From Lutraria lutraria (lineage: Eukaryota; Mollusca; Bivalvia; Venerida; Mactridae), in the NCBI GenBank assembly GCA_964023205.1, contig OZ026833.1, positions 30,654,830 to 30,718,829 of the forward strand: a stretch of 64,000 nucleotides of DNA, in the 5' to 3' direction. Under the pieces are notes generated by a model. The model saw only the letters and a list, made by a program, of their open reading frames with translations. It was not told the origin of the DNA and searched no databases. This document shows positions 12,991 to 25,400 of the stretch, piece by piece (the first letter of the stretch is position 1; every line of letters begins with the position of its first letter). The translations under genes were made by a program, and so were the position numbers.

Positions 12991-13525
12991 ATATAAATAT
13001 CACATCCCACATAGGGTGATAGAACGTAATGTTCACCCGAGACAAGTAATGTCGACCGAGGCGTTAGCCGAGGGTGACATTACTTTGTCAAGGGTGAACA
13101 TTACGTTCTATCACCCTATGTGGGATGTGATATTTATTTTATTATACCGAACAAAACAATATTTATGAAAGACGCTAAATGCAACAAACATGTTAACAAA
13201 TATAACGAAAACTATAACAGAAATTGAAACGAAGTTTCTTTCTGACACCATAGTTACTTTTGCTGTCAAAATGTCTACTGCAAAACCGGATGTCAAACTA
13301 CAATTTTATTCTACTAAGTGCCTTAAGTGTCTAAACAAAGATAGTATTCGATACGACAGAAATTGAATAAAACCCGACACCCGGTAATATCGCGTGAGCG
13401 CGTGAGGGCAGTTTCGTTATGGCAAGCGGGCCGAAATGTAATGTCAGAGGGTAACATTACGGATTGTCACCTCTGACGTCACATAAGACTATAGAGTAAA
13501 TAAGTCACGTGAGGTATAATAATAT
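12990..13525. mobile_element. Probable foldback/MITE element containing the long hairpin
   Basis: To the right of the hairpin, TTATTATACC at about 13138-13147 is mirrored by GGTATAATAATAT at about 13515-13527. The interval contains further short inverted pieces with the same vocabulary (GTAATGTCAGAGGGTAACATTAC). The shared words suggest one composite foldback element of about 0.5 kb; its exact limits are uncertain. Confidence 0.4.
12993..13137. repeat. Long hairpin with 46-bp perfect arms
   Basis: The arms at 12993-13038 and 13092-13137 are perfect reverse complements, from ATAAATATCACATCCCACAT at the outside to GTTCACCC at the inside. The 53-bp centre continues the symmetry imperfectly: GACAAGTAATGTC faces GACATTACTTTGTC around GGCGTTAGCC. 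The whole 145 bp would fold as one stem. Confidence 0.9.
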
Positions 13526-13529
13526 ATAT

Positions 13530-14480
13530 TGACATGATTTTAAATAACATTATTAACGAAGTTTTGAATATACACTTTAACAGTTGGTTCATCAGTTTTG
13601 ATATGGGACCTTTGATGATATACAATGTCTAATACTTGCTTGACATGTACGCTCATTGCCCATGTTCACTGTAATTTAGTTTAATAAAACTAGTTTTTAA
13701 AATCTGTTCATCGTTTTGTCTTAGCGTCGTAAGTTGCGTAGTCATGCTTACGACAGTATGCGCATGCGTGGTTAGATACAGTTAACTTTTTTTTTTATAT
13801 AAAACTTGCTAAATGCCTATCGACCCTCTAGATACAATCCTTTACATCAAGTAACTAAGGCATATTCAACGTTTCATATAATATCGTACCATGTAACTGG
13901 GTAAAAAGCGCACGTAGAGTCATAATATTTCCTTCAATGAAGTTCATAATATCATGAATAAAGTTAAATATGTATATATACTAATAGTCATATGTGTCAG
14001 ACCATTTTGGGACTGGTGTCGTGATGTGTATTTGGATGAGTTGATAAAAATGACCAAACTAACCAAAATAAACAAAAATATCATTTATAGATACATGCAC
14101 ATGTAACATACACACTTATGAATAGTTCTGCTAATATTGTTTTGTTTCTGCATGACCGCATTTAACCCTTTAGACCCATTAAACACCTTAAACACAATCC
14201 TCATAGAATACTGACCACCTCTTACATGGACATAGTTACATGACCTCAAATTGTTAATGTTAATAAATACACCTTTCTTACAAAATAAAATGTATTTATT
14301 TTTTATGCTATGAATACTTTCATTACTTTTCATATAATATTTTACTTGTTCTTTTTTTCTGAACACGCAAGCATATTAGGTCAATGTTCGTCTTTCCTGA
14401 CTGAGAAATCGAGCCTGGTAGAGTTCTGTTATGATAAAAGTAGACTATTGTATTCACGCCGTATTTCCAGTCAACAGCTT
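13530..14480. other. Gene-free stretch before the first Shisa-like gene
   Basis: Nothing supported here apart from AT-rich sequence. The open frame from 14310 runs in frame into the signal-peptide exon below, but its N-terminal part has no counterpart in the paralogue. Confidence 0.35.
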
Positions 14481-14498
14481 CCGGTCGCCGCCATTTTG
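14478..14498 (+). promoter_or_regulatory. ETS-like and YY1-like promoter sites
   Basis: CTTCCGG (ETS-type core) at 14478-14484 is followed by GCCGCCATTTTG at 14487-14498. The complement of the latter, CAAAATGGCGGC, matches the YY1 consensus. The pair lies about 40 bp before the chosen ATG, where core-promoter or 5' UTR YY1 sites are often found. Function is inferred. Confidence 0.4.
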
Positions 14499-14534
14499 GA
14501 TTGTCAGAAATGTCAATATTGGAAGTTACAAGAA

Positions 14535-17500
14535 ATGGACATAACTATATTACATTTGATTTTTGTCTTTGTATTGACAGGTAAGTAATTCGTTTTTAAA
14601 TTTCTTTAAATTTAAGTTAAATAAAATTTATTGTCTGTATAATTTTAAAGCTTAGGTTGATTGCGTACGTTGATAAAATACTGTTGCTAATACGATTGTG
14701 TCAAGATCGTTTGAAATATTTTGCGATTTGAAAATGTCATTATCATCTTACAAGTTTGCCGAATTTATTTACCATTGTTCATACAAAGATGAACGTGTCC
14801 TGTTTTCAACAATGATGTGAATAGCTTTACAGTTTACTTAATCGGCTTTCCGCGGCTGGCCGACTCCATAAATTCACCATCTAAGCCTGTGCAGAACGGG
14901 GTCTAAAACGAAAAAGTGTCTCGCCGTCACAAACAGCCTAATTTAACGAACTATGCTGAGATATACTTGTAGTAAACTTTCTTTATTAGAGATTTCAGAA
15001 AATCGAAATTTAAATAGGAACAGAACATAACTTTATTCTAGACGACTACATAGTACATAGTCATACAATATATATATATATATATACATGTATAATACAT
15101 AATACAGGAAACAGGAATCTCTATTTCCAGAGTACTTGAAAAAGAAACCATTTTTTCGCAGTTAGCAAGTTAAGTTTTTTCTCGATTATAAATATAATTT
15201 ACAGGATAACTTGTAAAACATCTACATTAGGTTTATTTATGTTACAATTTGCAATAAGTGGCAGGTTGTTATTACCCAAAAGTTTGGTTTCAGACAAGGC
15301 AGGAGTAATAAGTGTTTTTAAAAAATGCGTAGTAGTTCAAATTTATCATAATAGTGATACAATGAATTGATATGTATGCGTTCCTTATCATATTATGTAT
15401 CACTACTATGTATGTTGACAGTGTTGATATGCCATCCTTTGATTTTACTATAATGCAACAATTATTCGTCATTTATTGTTTATAAATCACATATTTCATT
15501 CATGTTAAGTGTGTGTTGTTGTTTAACCTGCAATATAACAGAGAAAAGTAGACTCCAGTTGTAGATGTACGTAGATATATTTATGTGTACGTTTTTCTAA
15601 ACTTGTGTATGATACGAGGTACAATGTATCATCAGTTCATCTTTTACATACCTACCACCTACACACGAATAATGGTTTCAATATTGTGGCTAAATGTTGG
15701 AAAATGGTAATTTTAATTGCTAAACTAATGTGTTTACGAACAGAGTATCTTGTCTGCAGAACATATTTATTCGTGAGTATCCTCTCTTTATATTCAGATA
15801 TCTTTATTAGCATGCATAGTTTGAAATGTAATACACCCACTGTTGTTCTATAGCTATTCAATATACTTTTAATGAGCATCTTTTGCACGGGAGGATGGAC
15901 TGCACGAACAAAATCTTCATGTCTACTTGGCTAGAAGATGCGAGTACAGTCAAACGTTGTGTAAAAGGATGAGATAGTGGGAGACTGGGATTTATTGGAA
16001 ACGATCTTTCACCAAAAGCCTAGAATGCACTACACACTTATATACTAGAAATTTAACTTCTAATCTTTACAGTCGGTTGATCTCCAGTCACAGGTGGTCT
16101 AAGCACAGGCTTGATTGGGCTGTGAAACAGGTTCTGATTCAACATCTAGTAATGTATGATTGTAAGATAACAATATGTCAGCTGATCGATAATATGTTCG
16201 AGAATATAGTTAACACAACCACACATTTAGGTGTAGCTGTTAATTTCTAAACTTATACAAGACCAGAATAACTACATGTATACTGTTCTCTTGGTGTTTT
16301 TTGTTGTTGTTCTTATGGACACATCAATAAACAGATCAACATCAATTCATCATTTATTCATGAAATATTTCATATTTCAAGTCTGTGAAAGTTTGTCGTT
16401 TTTCATTCATTTTTTTTTTTACCAGTTACGTCGATGAACATTGATATTGAGCAATTTCCTGTAAAGCCATTTTGTCTCCCATTAAGACTCGAACCCACAA
16501 AAAATAATTACGATAAAATCTTTATTTTAGATCATTTTGTGGATCATGTTCTGTTTTGATGATTACGTCTCTTTATGAAGTTTAAAGAGAGTGTTGAAAA
16601 CCGGTCCGGAAATCGTGTACTTTGTTGAAATAAGATGGTTCTAACATTGATATGGTTGCTATGCCTACAAAATATTATCATACAATAATGGTTGTGGTAT
16701 CAGCACAATATTGTATCAATTCTGGTCCGTTTCCTGACACATTTTTACCCCGTTCTTTAAAAAAAAGTCAATTCACGCAATAATAGAGATGAAAATTCAC
16801 ACGGATTATCGATATATTTACTTTCTTATTCGCCATTTTTATAAAGTTTGCTAACCGGAAGTAGATTTTAATCAGTAACGATAACTCGTCAGTTTATGAA
16901 ATAGGACTATATACGCATCACTCAAATCAAAGAACCATCGTCTTCTTCGTGTCGCCCTCAGCCTTATTTTGATTGATACATGGCTCTCGCATTCAAAACA
17001 AATGAACAATTATAGACAATAATAAACCAGTTTGAATTCAAATCCAACAAAACTAAACTGATACCCGTTCCATGTTGCAATGCATCAAACGCAAGTCTGG
17101 TTCCCGGTCTACTATCCTACGTAAAATAGACAAAAGGGATCAAGTTGTTTCCATTGTGGGATTCCCTAATTGGAAAGCAGCCCGCGAACAACTAAAACAA
17201 AATGGCGGCCTGCCTATAATATCCGAGGCACTTTCTTTAGACAAACGCCGAGGAGATCCGATTGGGCGTAAACGGAAAGCAGTTTACATCAAAAGCTTGT
17301 ACAGTGATCTCCCCTTACGACTTACAGCCATGTTCGACACACACAAGGCCTATGTTCTTATTTACTTGTAGTATACATGTAACATTATTTTATACTTTAC
17401 AGATCTTGCTTCATGTGGTGAATACTGTAAAGATGGATATGAAGTATTTTATTGTACATACGGATGTTGTGGCGGGTACTATGACGAGTATTGTTGTGGA

Positions 17501-19241
17501 ATGTATACCTGGGCTATTGGTGTTATCGTGGTGGGAGTGATCCTTATTGTTGCCGTCTCCGTTTGTGCTGTTGGTATTATCTGTAAAAAGAAAAACAAAA
17601 GCCTTGTTGTACAGGCTCCACAACCAAGTAAGTAAGATATATGTGATAGAGTTACCTCTCTTGAGTTATGCTAAATAGAGTTACCTCCCTTGAGTTATGC
17701 TAAATAGAGTTACCTCTCTTGAGTTATGCTAAATAGAGTTACCTCTCTTGAGTTATGCTAAATAGAGTTACCTCTCTTGAGTTATGCTAAATAGAGTTAC
17801 CTCCCTTGAGTTATGCTAAATAGAGTTACCTCTCTTGAGTTATGCTAAATAGAGTTACCTCTCTTGAGTTATGCTAAATAGAGTTACCTCTCTTGAGTTA
17901 TGCTAAATAGAGTTACCTCTCTTGAGTTATGCTAAATAGAGTTACCTCCCTTGAGTTATGCTAAATAGAGTTACCTCTCTTGAGTTATGCTAAATAAAGT
18001 TACCTCCCTTGAGTTATGCCAAATGTGAATGTCGTAAATTATTTTGAGGTTGATATTGATGTAAATTTCCATGTTGTTTCCATGGTGATAACGTAACTAA
18101 GTTAAATTGATTTTGATAATTTGTACTAGAGGATTGTTTCATTTATGTTTTTACATTAAAATGGGCTTTGCATTACAGTCAATGCTTTCCATTACTTAAA
18201 TGCCATCATGAATGACTCGTGTTTCCTCAAGATGTATATCATTCATAGATGAGAAAATCGGGCTATTTTATTTACCAATGCTTGTTATCAATTTTAACGT
18301 AATAAACATGTATAATATACATTGTAATTATACTTGTTCATTCGATTCAACATTGACAAATTTGTTTTACTGACAACATATTGTATCGAAGAATATTTCA
18401 GTAAAGATACAAATGATTAAAAAAATGTTCCACTTAAAGGGATGCCTACGGTGGCATAAAAGGGACATAGGAAATATTTTATTGACCGCGTGCGCACGTG
18501 ATAATTACCTCGTGCGTACGTGATATTTACTGCGTGCGCACGTGATAGCTTCTGCGTGCGCACGTGAAAATTACCTCGTGCGTACGTGATATTTACTGCG
18601 TGCGTACGTGAAAGCTACTGTGTGCGCACGTAATAGCTACTACAAATTAACGATTCCCTATCCATTATCAAAATGGCAGAACTGACACGTATTCTTATTG
18701 GTCAGCTATCGCGTGCGCACACAATAGCTATCACGTGAGCACACAGTAGCTATCACGTGCGCACGCGGTAGCTTTCATGTACTCACGCAGTAGATATCAC
18801 GTACGCACGTGGTAATTATCACGTGCGCACCCCGTAGCTACTACGTGCGCACGCGGTAAATAAAATATTTCCTATGTCTCCTTTACGCCACCGTAGATGC
18901 CGTTGTGTATTTGATTGAACTTAATCGTATTGATACACTGTATTCAATTACATACATTTGTGTTGTTTATCTTGAGACGAAACAAGTACTAGTAGTACCA
19001 TAAACTGGTTCCCGTTCCATGTTGATGAACAGTTCTAGTATTTGATTTATAGCAACATTCAGAGTTTACGTATGCGCATAAAAAGTTATTAATTATATTT
19101 AATGTATGTATGCTATGTTTTTTTTATATTTGAAATACAATATATATGTGATCTTTCTTGTTCATATTTACAGTTCCCAATGCCGTTAATTTCAAAGAAC
19201 CTATATCGTCAGTTTATCAACCTCAAAATGTTGTACAATAA
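14535..19241 (+). CDS. Shisa/CYYR1-like single-pass membrane protein, copy 1 (112 aa)
   Basis: Three exons, 14535-14580, 17403-17627 and 19174-19241, join through GT-AG introns, both phase 1. Exon 1 is a signal peptide (MDITILHLIFVFVLTG). Exon 2 encodes a short Cys/Tyr-rich ectodomain with a YCTYGCCGGYYDEYCCG core, then a membrane helix (about residues 52-76) ending in CKKKNK. This C-x3-CC-x7-CC layout before one membrane segment is typical of the Shisa/CYYR1/WBP1 transmembrane-adaptor group. Exon 3 gives a short cytosolic tail ending VYQPQNVVQ and a TAA that abuts a (CAA)7 run. The start was chosen by match to the paralogue at 22477 (both begin MDI); an in-frame ATG at 14310 is possible but unsupported. 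Unlike copy 2 the tail has no PPxY motif. Partners are unknown. Confidence 0.8.
17649..18024 (+). repeat. 29-bp minisatellite, 13 copies
   Basis: The 29-bp unit (GAGTTACCTCTCTTGAGTTA then TGCTAAATA) begins at 17649 and repeats without a length change to about 18024. Units differ mainly by CTC or CCC at one site; the last two also have small changes. The array starts 22 bp after the 5' splice site of intron 2 of the first Shisa-like gene. Confidence 0.95.
18440..18902. mobile_element. Foldback element built from ACGTGCGCACGT-containing units
   Basis: Outer arms GGATGCCTACGGTGGC at 18440 and its near complement ending at 18902 continue inward through CATAGGAAATATTTTATT. Each arm then holds about eight units of roughly 22-23 bp with palindromic CGTGCGCACGTG or CGTGCGTACGTG cores joined by spacers such as ATAATTACCT and TAGCTACTG. 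A non-repeated centre of about 60 bp (18646-18707) separates the arms. The element lies in intron 2 of the first Shisa-like gene. Confidence 0.85.
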
Positions 19242-19262
19242 CAACAACAACAACAACAACAA
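19242..19262 (+). repeat. (CAA)7 directly after the stop codon
   Basis: Seven CAA triplets follow the TAA of the first Shisa-like gene in frame. The stop itself reads as CAA with a C-to-T change, so it may have arisen inside an expanding Gln repeat. Reading through would add about 31 residues up to a TAG at 19335-19337. Confidence 0.9.
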
Positions 19263-19339
19263 CTTCCGGTATCTATATATCCTCACAGGGAAAGCGGATT
19301 TTGTGACGTCCAAATTCATACCGGAAGTAGAAAATAGAG

Positions 19340-20044
19340 CACCATGGTGAAAGTTATATTCAATTTGTTGTGTATACAAATTGTTGCCTGAGTGTTTGAA
19401 AAAATTCAGAACTTAAGTCGAAACTATATTTTGTGTAATATAATATACAAACATTTTCCACGACATGTTTCATATTAAATTGCATGTGAATTTAATCATG
19501 CAAGGACGACTGACGAGATTGAAAAATAGATCAGTCCTAAAATATTTCGGGTGGCAGATTTATCAACGTTGAACAGAAAGAAGTTAGAAGTAGGATTCCA
19601 GATAGAGTGGAAGGTGGTTAAACTACGAACAGAATCCAAGAAACTAGTTTTTTTACATATAGGACGGAAAACACTGATAAAACTGAACTAATGGAATTTT
19701 AAAAAAGGATATTGTGTGCTCTATTCGTGGCGGTGAATAGAAAAATATTTAGAAAAATTAAACCCAAGTCGTTTAGAAAAAGAAACAGATTGAAGATGTT
19801 ACAACCAAAGTTGTTCATCTAATATTTAGATTGTATTTATTTTCTTCATTCATTTTGTCGTCACTGCATAACATGTTGTCTGCAAATTTTTCAGGAATAT
19901 TCCTCACAGTCATTAAATCATATAGTTCCATTAATTCATCTACTTGTTTATTAAACAGATTATTTTGCCAGTTGAAATTCTGATAACTTCTCTTTATTGT
20001 CATGTCTTACTTTGTAGCTTCTCACTTATATAGTGCCTTCGGTT
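19340..20044. other. Likely 3' flank of the first Shisa-like gene
   Basis: No gene or repeat seen. No canonical AATAAA was found close behind the stop codon. Confidence 0.3.
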
Positions 20045-20258
20045 TGGGGCCTATGTGGTCAACTTGTAATCACGTGCACCTCATTGCTTTGGGTTCCGAA
20101 TCCCGTCCAAGACAAATTTTACACGTGAGGAATCTGTCCAGCTAGCACAAAATGCCATTTGTCTCAACTGAGGTATACTCTTGGGATCACCATACACTGA
20201 TAAAGCCGGAAAATAGCCAAGTGACTCTGACTCTTGGTGTGGTGTTTTAGTAGCTTAA
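20045..20258 (+). repeat. tRNA-derived SINE, family S1, copy 1
   Basis: The head GGGGCCTATGTGGTCAACTT resembles an A-box region, and GGTTCCGAATCCC a B-box. The body holds ACACGTGAGGAATCTGTCCA and GCTAGC, which recur with small changes at 40.2 kb (+) and 58.8 kb (-). Three copies with shared order support a dispersed SINE family. Confidence 0.65.
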
Positions 20259-20264
20259 AGGACT

Positions 20265-21150
20265 TATTACGTGCAAAACGCAAAATAATATTTTTGCTTA
20301 TTTACAAAAAAATAAAAATCTTTATATTTTCATAACAAGCAAAAACGAATCCAAACAGACGCGCCAAAATAGCGCGTTTTATTGCGATAAACACTGCACA
20401 CCTTTATCGACTTCACTTAACACATTGTTGGAATGGTTGTGAAAACTTAATCAAACAAACAATCGTGTATTTTGTAATGGAAATACTTGTCTAGCGGACC
20501 GTTCCTCGGGGTTTTGACATTTTGTTTTCAATTTTAATCTATGGAGTATAACCCAAATGTCAAATATAATTGCCAAATATAATATTTGTTCCAAATCGCT
20601 TACAATGGAACAATCGTGGTTTAGTTCTAAATATATAATTGGCGAAACGTGATATGACTAAAACGCCAATTACGACTATCTTAAACTTAAACCACAGAGA
20701 AAAAAGCCTACGGTGATACAACAAAAACACCATTTCACAAACAATTACCTGCCCAACTCTGCCAGAGTTATGTTAATACACAATGTACGTATTACTAACA
20801 CATATGTAATTATATATGAACCGACAGGGATTCTTTTACAACGCCGGACAAGGGAAGCAAGAAATACAACATGATAAAAAATATCATTGTGAAGTAGAAA
20901 GATGGAAAATTGTGATCATAACTATGAACATGTTGTGTCCTTATTATTTATTAAGTTATTGTAAGTTAAGTAAATACATGTACATATTAATACTGCCCTA
21001 ACCACTATTTTTCTAATGGCAAAATCAATAATACAATATTTGGGTATTAGTCAAAACGTACTACTGGTGTGTTTTACAAACCAGCCGTGATTTTCGTTTT
21101 GGTAAAGTAATCGTTAACAGGACTGTAATGTGCTGAATGCATTATATGTA
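20265..21150. other. Gene-free stretch
   Basis: No supported feature. A 61-codon frame at 20816-21001 has no domain signature. Confidence 0.35.
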
Positions 21151-21153
21151 GTG

Positions 21154-21338
21154 CAGTCAAACCTGTGAACAAAGGCCATCCTTAGAAAAGACAACATATG
21201 GTCTTTAATGACAGGTGACTTTATTCTGAAATCATTTTGTTCTAACTTATCAGTGGCTTTTAAAAGAATGGCCTTCATTCACAGGATGACAGGTAGGTCT
21301 TTATTTGGAGGTGTCCGCTAACACAGGTTTGCCTGTAC
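21154..21338 (+). mobile_element. CAAACCTGTG-terminated MITE, family M1, copy 1
   Basis: Terminal inverted repeats CAGTCAAACCTGTG and CACAGGTTTGCCTG enclose about 185 bp. The internal order GAACAAAGGCCATCC, AATGGCCTTCATTCACAGG and GGTGTCCGCTAACACAGG recurs at 30.6, 55.7 and 57.1 kb. This copy and the one at 57.1 kb look the most complete. Confidence 0.75.
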
Positions 21339-22476
21339 TTCGACCAAAACAAAAGAAAGTATTTCAAAATCTCTTTTCTGTTTTTAATCTCAAAACAAAA
21401 TAATAAAAAAATATCACAATGTTTGTAATGGTCTGGACAGGTTACAACAGGTTATATCATTGTATCATATGATTATGGTTAAATAAAGTACACGCATATA
21501 TGTGTAATGGACTTTTTAAAAGATTAATCTTAATAGAGGATTAAATTACAGGTCAAGGACACTAGGGGATCGTTACATACACGTTGGTTGGTTTTGATAT
21601 TTGGCCTGATAATTACAGCCATAGGTAAGGTATCTCTGCCAACCTGGCACAAATGTTCATAACTGACCCTTTGAAACATGGAGGCTGTTTGAAATTTAAT
21701 AGTATATTTGATAAAAAAAGTAAAACTGACAATGGTCATGTAGAAAGGATTTAAATGCCTTTTTAAAACTCCTGCTTAGGTCTTCAGACACGTAGTAAAA
21801 TACCGTCTTCGTGTTAAACCAGCATAATAATTTTACTAAGTCTTAAGTTATTGAATCAGAAAACCTTGAATAAGCAACCACCTCATTAATAAGACATCTG
21901 ATTTATAATAGTTTGTCTTCTATATTTCATCTTGATAATATCATCACCTCAATACAACGACCAGCATGTTTGGTCTAAAAGGTTTCTTAGTTTCAAGTGT
22001 TAACTGTTTATCTTATTGAAATTCATAAAAAACATGGCCAGTGTAATAGATAGGTAGGAATTATAGTTACTTAGATTGTACTGAAAGCGAACTGTGACAA
22101 CGGAATAAATACCTAATTCTTTTTTACATTATTGCCAAAAATTTGGTCGGGGAGGGGGCTTCTAATTGTAAACCAACAAGTTTTAAATATGGCCTAAGTC
22201 TGAATTTTACCCTTTTTTGTTTTATCTGTTTTATCTGGAGTTATCTACCTTTTACTAATTATGTACATTTATACACGCTTCTTAATGCTATTATAATATT
22301 TATACGGTTGTCGGTTATTTAATACATAGTCAATGAACTAGATAAGTACTATCGATCACTTTGTAAACAAACCATATTTCAAAACGAGGACGCATTACGA
22401 AATCTCACGGAAGTTTAAATACAGGAACTATTGTCACGGATATTCTGCTGACTAAATACACAATAAGAGAATCAAA

Positions 22477-25400
22477 ATGGACATTTTAACATTTACCCTG
22501 TTTCTTGTGATTTCATTTATTGGTAAGTTAATTGTTGTATTTTATTTCTAAGGATAGTAATTTAGTTGTGTGGCAATAATTGATATTTTTGTTATGGATC
22601 TGGTGTGCGTTATTTACTGTAGCAACGGTATATCGGGTAAATGTTGAGGTCAGTATTGGAGAAATATTTTTAACGTGTTTGTTACTTAAGCAGTATTCTT
22701 ACTTTCTTCTTTTTACTTCGTTATCGGGTGAAAAAACAAAGCAAATAATAATTCCTGTATCGATCGACAACTATTGTAAACTTCAAACCTGACTTCAACA
22801 TAATTATTCTGTGGTGTATTTGTTTATTTCATGTCCAATAAAGTTTGGTTAGTAAGCCAAAAATATCCTGTTTTATTTTGGCTACGTGATGAAATATACT
22901 ATGTTGATTTATAATCATCTAAACATCCACCAGTACAAATAAAAAGTCAATACAACTCGTGGGGTAGGAAAAGTAAATATGTTTTAGTAAAATACCACTC
23001 ATAGCTAATTGGCTGTATCTTTTAAAACAGATCGATTAACATAACCGGAAGCCGACGTAACCAATTCTTAGAAATGTACACTAAATGTTATTTTATAAAA
23101 ATGATACGATAGCCTTTATCTGTCGTGATAACTGAAACCAAAATAGTATGAGTGCTGGATTAAATTGTATGTGTCCGGTTCAAGTGACACGAGGCTTGGA
23201 CGGTTCACTTTAAAAGCGACGGTAGTTGCTGTCGACTTTTCACACGTGACACAACAACATAACAACCGTTAATTACCAATTAATAAAAGACCTACAAAAT
23301 ACATACACTGAATAACCATCCCATATGTTGCATTATGTATAGAATCCATTTATAGATTAACTGAAACAATATACGGGACAATACTCAGCCATCGTCTACT
23401 AGATATTGAACGCGTGTACCATGACAGTATTGGATCTATAACTGTTATCAAATAATCCAATTGGGGGTTTAATGGGTATCTAATGTAACTTAATCATTTA
23501 TTAAAATGTATTATTGATTCCTTTTAAATGATTTTGTTTCATTTATGGCTACTCATGCTATTTACGGACTCTATATAAGTCTTATAATTAATCGTAAACA
23601 GATACCACTTGTGTTTTAGATTTATAAAGTATTATTGACCGATAATGTAGTCGGTGAGGTAAGCCATACTTATTTTGATATATACTTATCTCCCTGTCGT
23701 TTTCAAACTATGTCTACATATTAAGTAAAAAGATAAACAAAAACTGGGAGTCTATAAAACATATTAAGTTAAACTCAGTCCATACGTTCTACTGCGATTT
23801 TACTTAAACAATTTCACGGTCGATGCTTGCATTTATTTTTAGCTTCGATGCGTGTCAATTTTCGTAAGCTATACGACAATTTTCGTTACACCGGTTGTCG
23901 AATGCGCTTTAATTTAATAATACGCTACATCATGAATATCACAATAACATGTGGATTAAATCGATGATAAGATTTGATAAAACGGCTTATGTTTTTGGAC
24001 AGTTTTTAAGCGTTTCCTCTATACGCCTGCTTTGCACGGAGTCCATCTTAGTATTATGACCGTCTTTTTATCTAAGGTGGTCATAAAATCGAGGTTAAGC
24101 TGTATACTAATGATAATACTAACACCTCAGTTATAAGTTCATTTAAAACTTCGATATTTCGACCGCTTTTTGAACCCTAAACGGCCTAAATAAGGAGGTG
24201 GTATCATCAATAAGTTTATATATAATAAATGAATAAGTGCTAGTTGATAATGGGATGGTATCATCATTAAAGCGGCGGTCACATTTACGGTCACGCACGT
24301 AGTTGACCGTAGTTCATTTTGAACGTAGTTAACTGTAAATGTCACGGACAAATCACGAGTTCGAACTACGTGTGTAACTACGCCGGATACGTGTAAGTAC
24401 GGTCAACTACGGTGTAAGTACGGTTTCCCCTTACTACGGTCAACTACGTGCTTAACGTAAAGAAAGAAAATCATCATTCATGCGTGTACTTAATTACGGC
24501 TAGATGAGCTATCAGAACATATTCGCCCTCATGTCCAACTTTGGCGGACATGGCCTTATCGAGTATCTGATCAATTTTCAAGGGAAACAACTACAATTCA
24601 GGGGTTTATATACAGTCTACCTATTGTTACCCTCATTGCTTGCGTTATGCTGACTTTATTAGGGGTCATAAAGTAATAAAGTCAGTCACGCGTAACAGAT
24701 AAAATATGTTATCTTAATTGATCCAAAAATCGATATTTCACTGTATAACTTTTGGATCTCTGATAAGACTTTCAAGAGCATGTCCCAACTATTATGTACG
24801 TCGTTAAAATGGACAGAAACGTATGATATTGACATTAATTTGTTTCATCAGTAAAATTAATTTTGCAAATGCGAATATTATGAAAAGACAAAATTCAAGA
24901 ATCCTAATAATAATTTTGTTATTGTATGCACAGTCAAATAGTAATTTGATTCTATTCTGCATATAAACACATTAGCTTACAATACATTTATTCTCACTAC
25001 TGAAACATGGCTGTATAATGTTTCATCCATAACTGAACATTAATGGTTAATAACAAAAACATCTTTCAGTTGTGCAGCATTTATTTCAAATTCATACAAA
25101 TGCATTTTATTTTAAAGTTTACTGATATCATTTACTTCACTGAATTCATATTGCCAAGGCCTGATACAATTGCATGTTTACTGGTAGTTTTAAAATAGCT
25201 TATACCTGTATTATACTCTATTCAACACACTGCACAAAAGAATAATTAAGTTATAATTGATGCTATACTAAATTCACAAAGAAGTACTTGCATGCATGTG
25301 CTTTCAGCTGGAACAAACATTACAATATGGGCATTCACAACAAAGTTTATACAAGGTAATAACGATTTAAGATTATACAGTTGTCCTTGGATTTCATGTT

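Noticed and set aside
14310..14534. Upstream in-frame ATG that would lengthen Shisa-like copy 1 by 75 residues
   Set aside because: The added part has no counterpart in the paralogue and would place the signal peptide internally.
17649..18024. CRISPR-like array
   Set aside because: Contiguous 29-bp units without spacers, in a eukaryotic intron.
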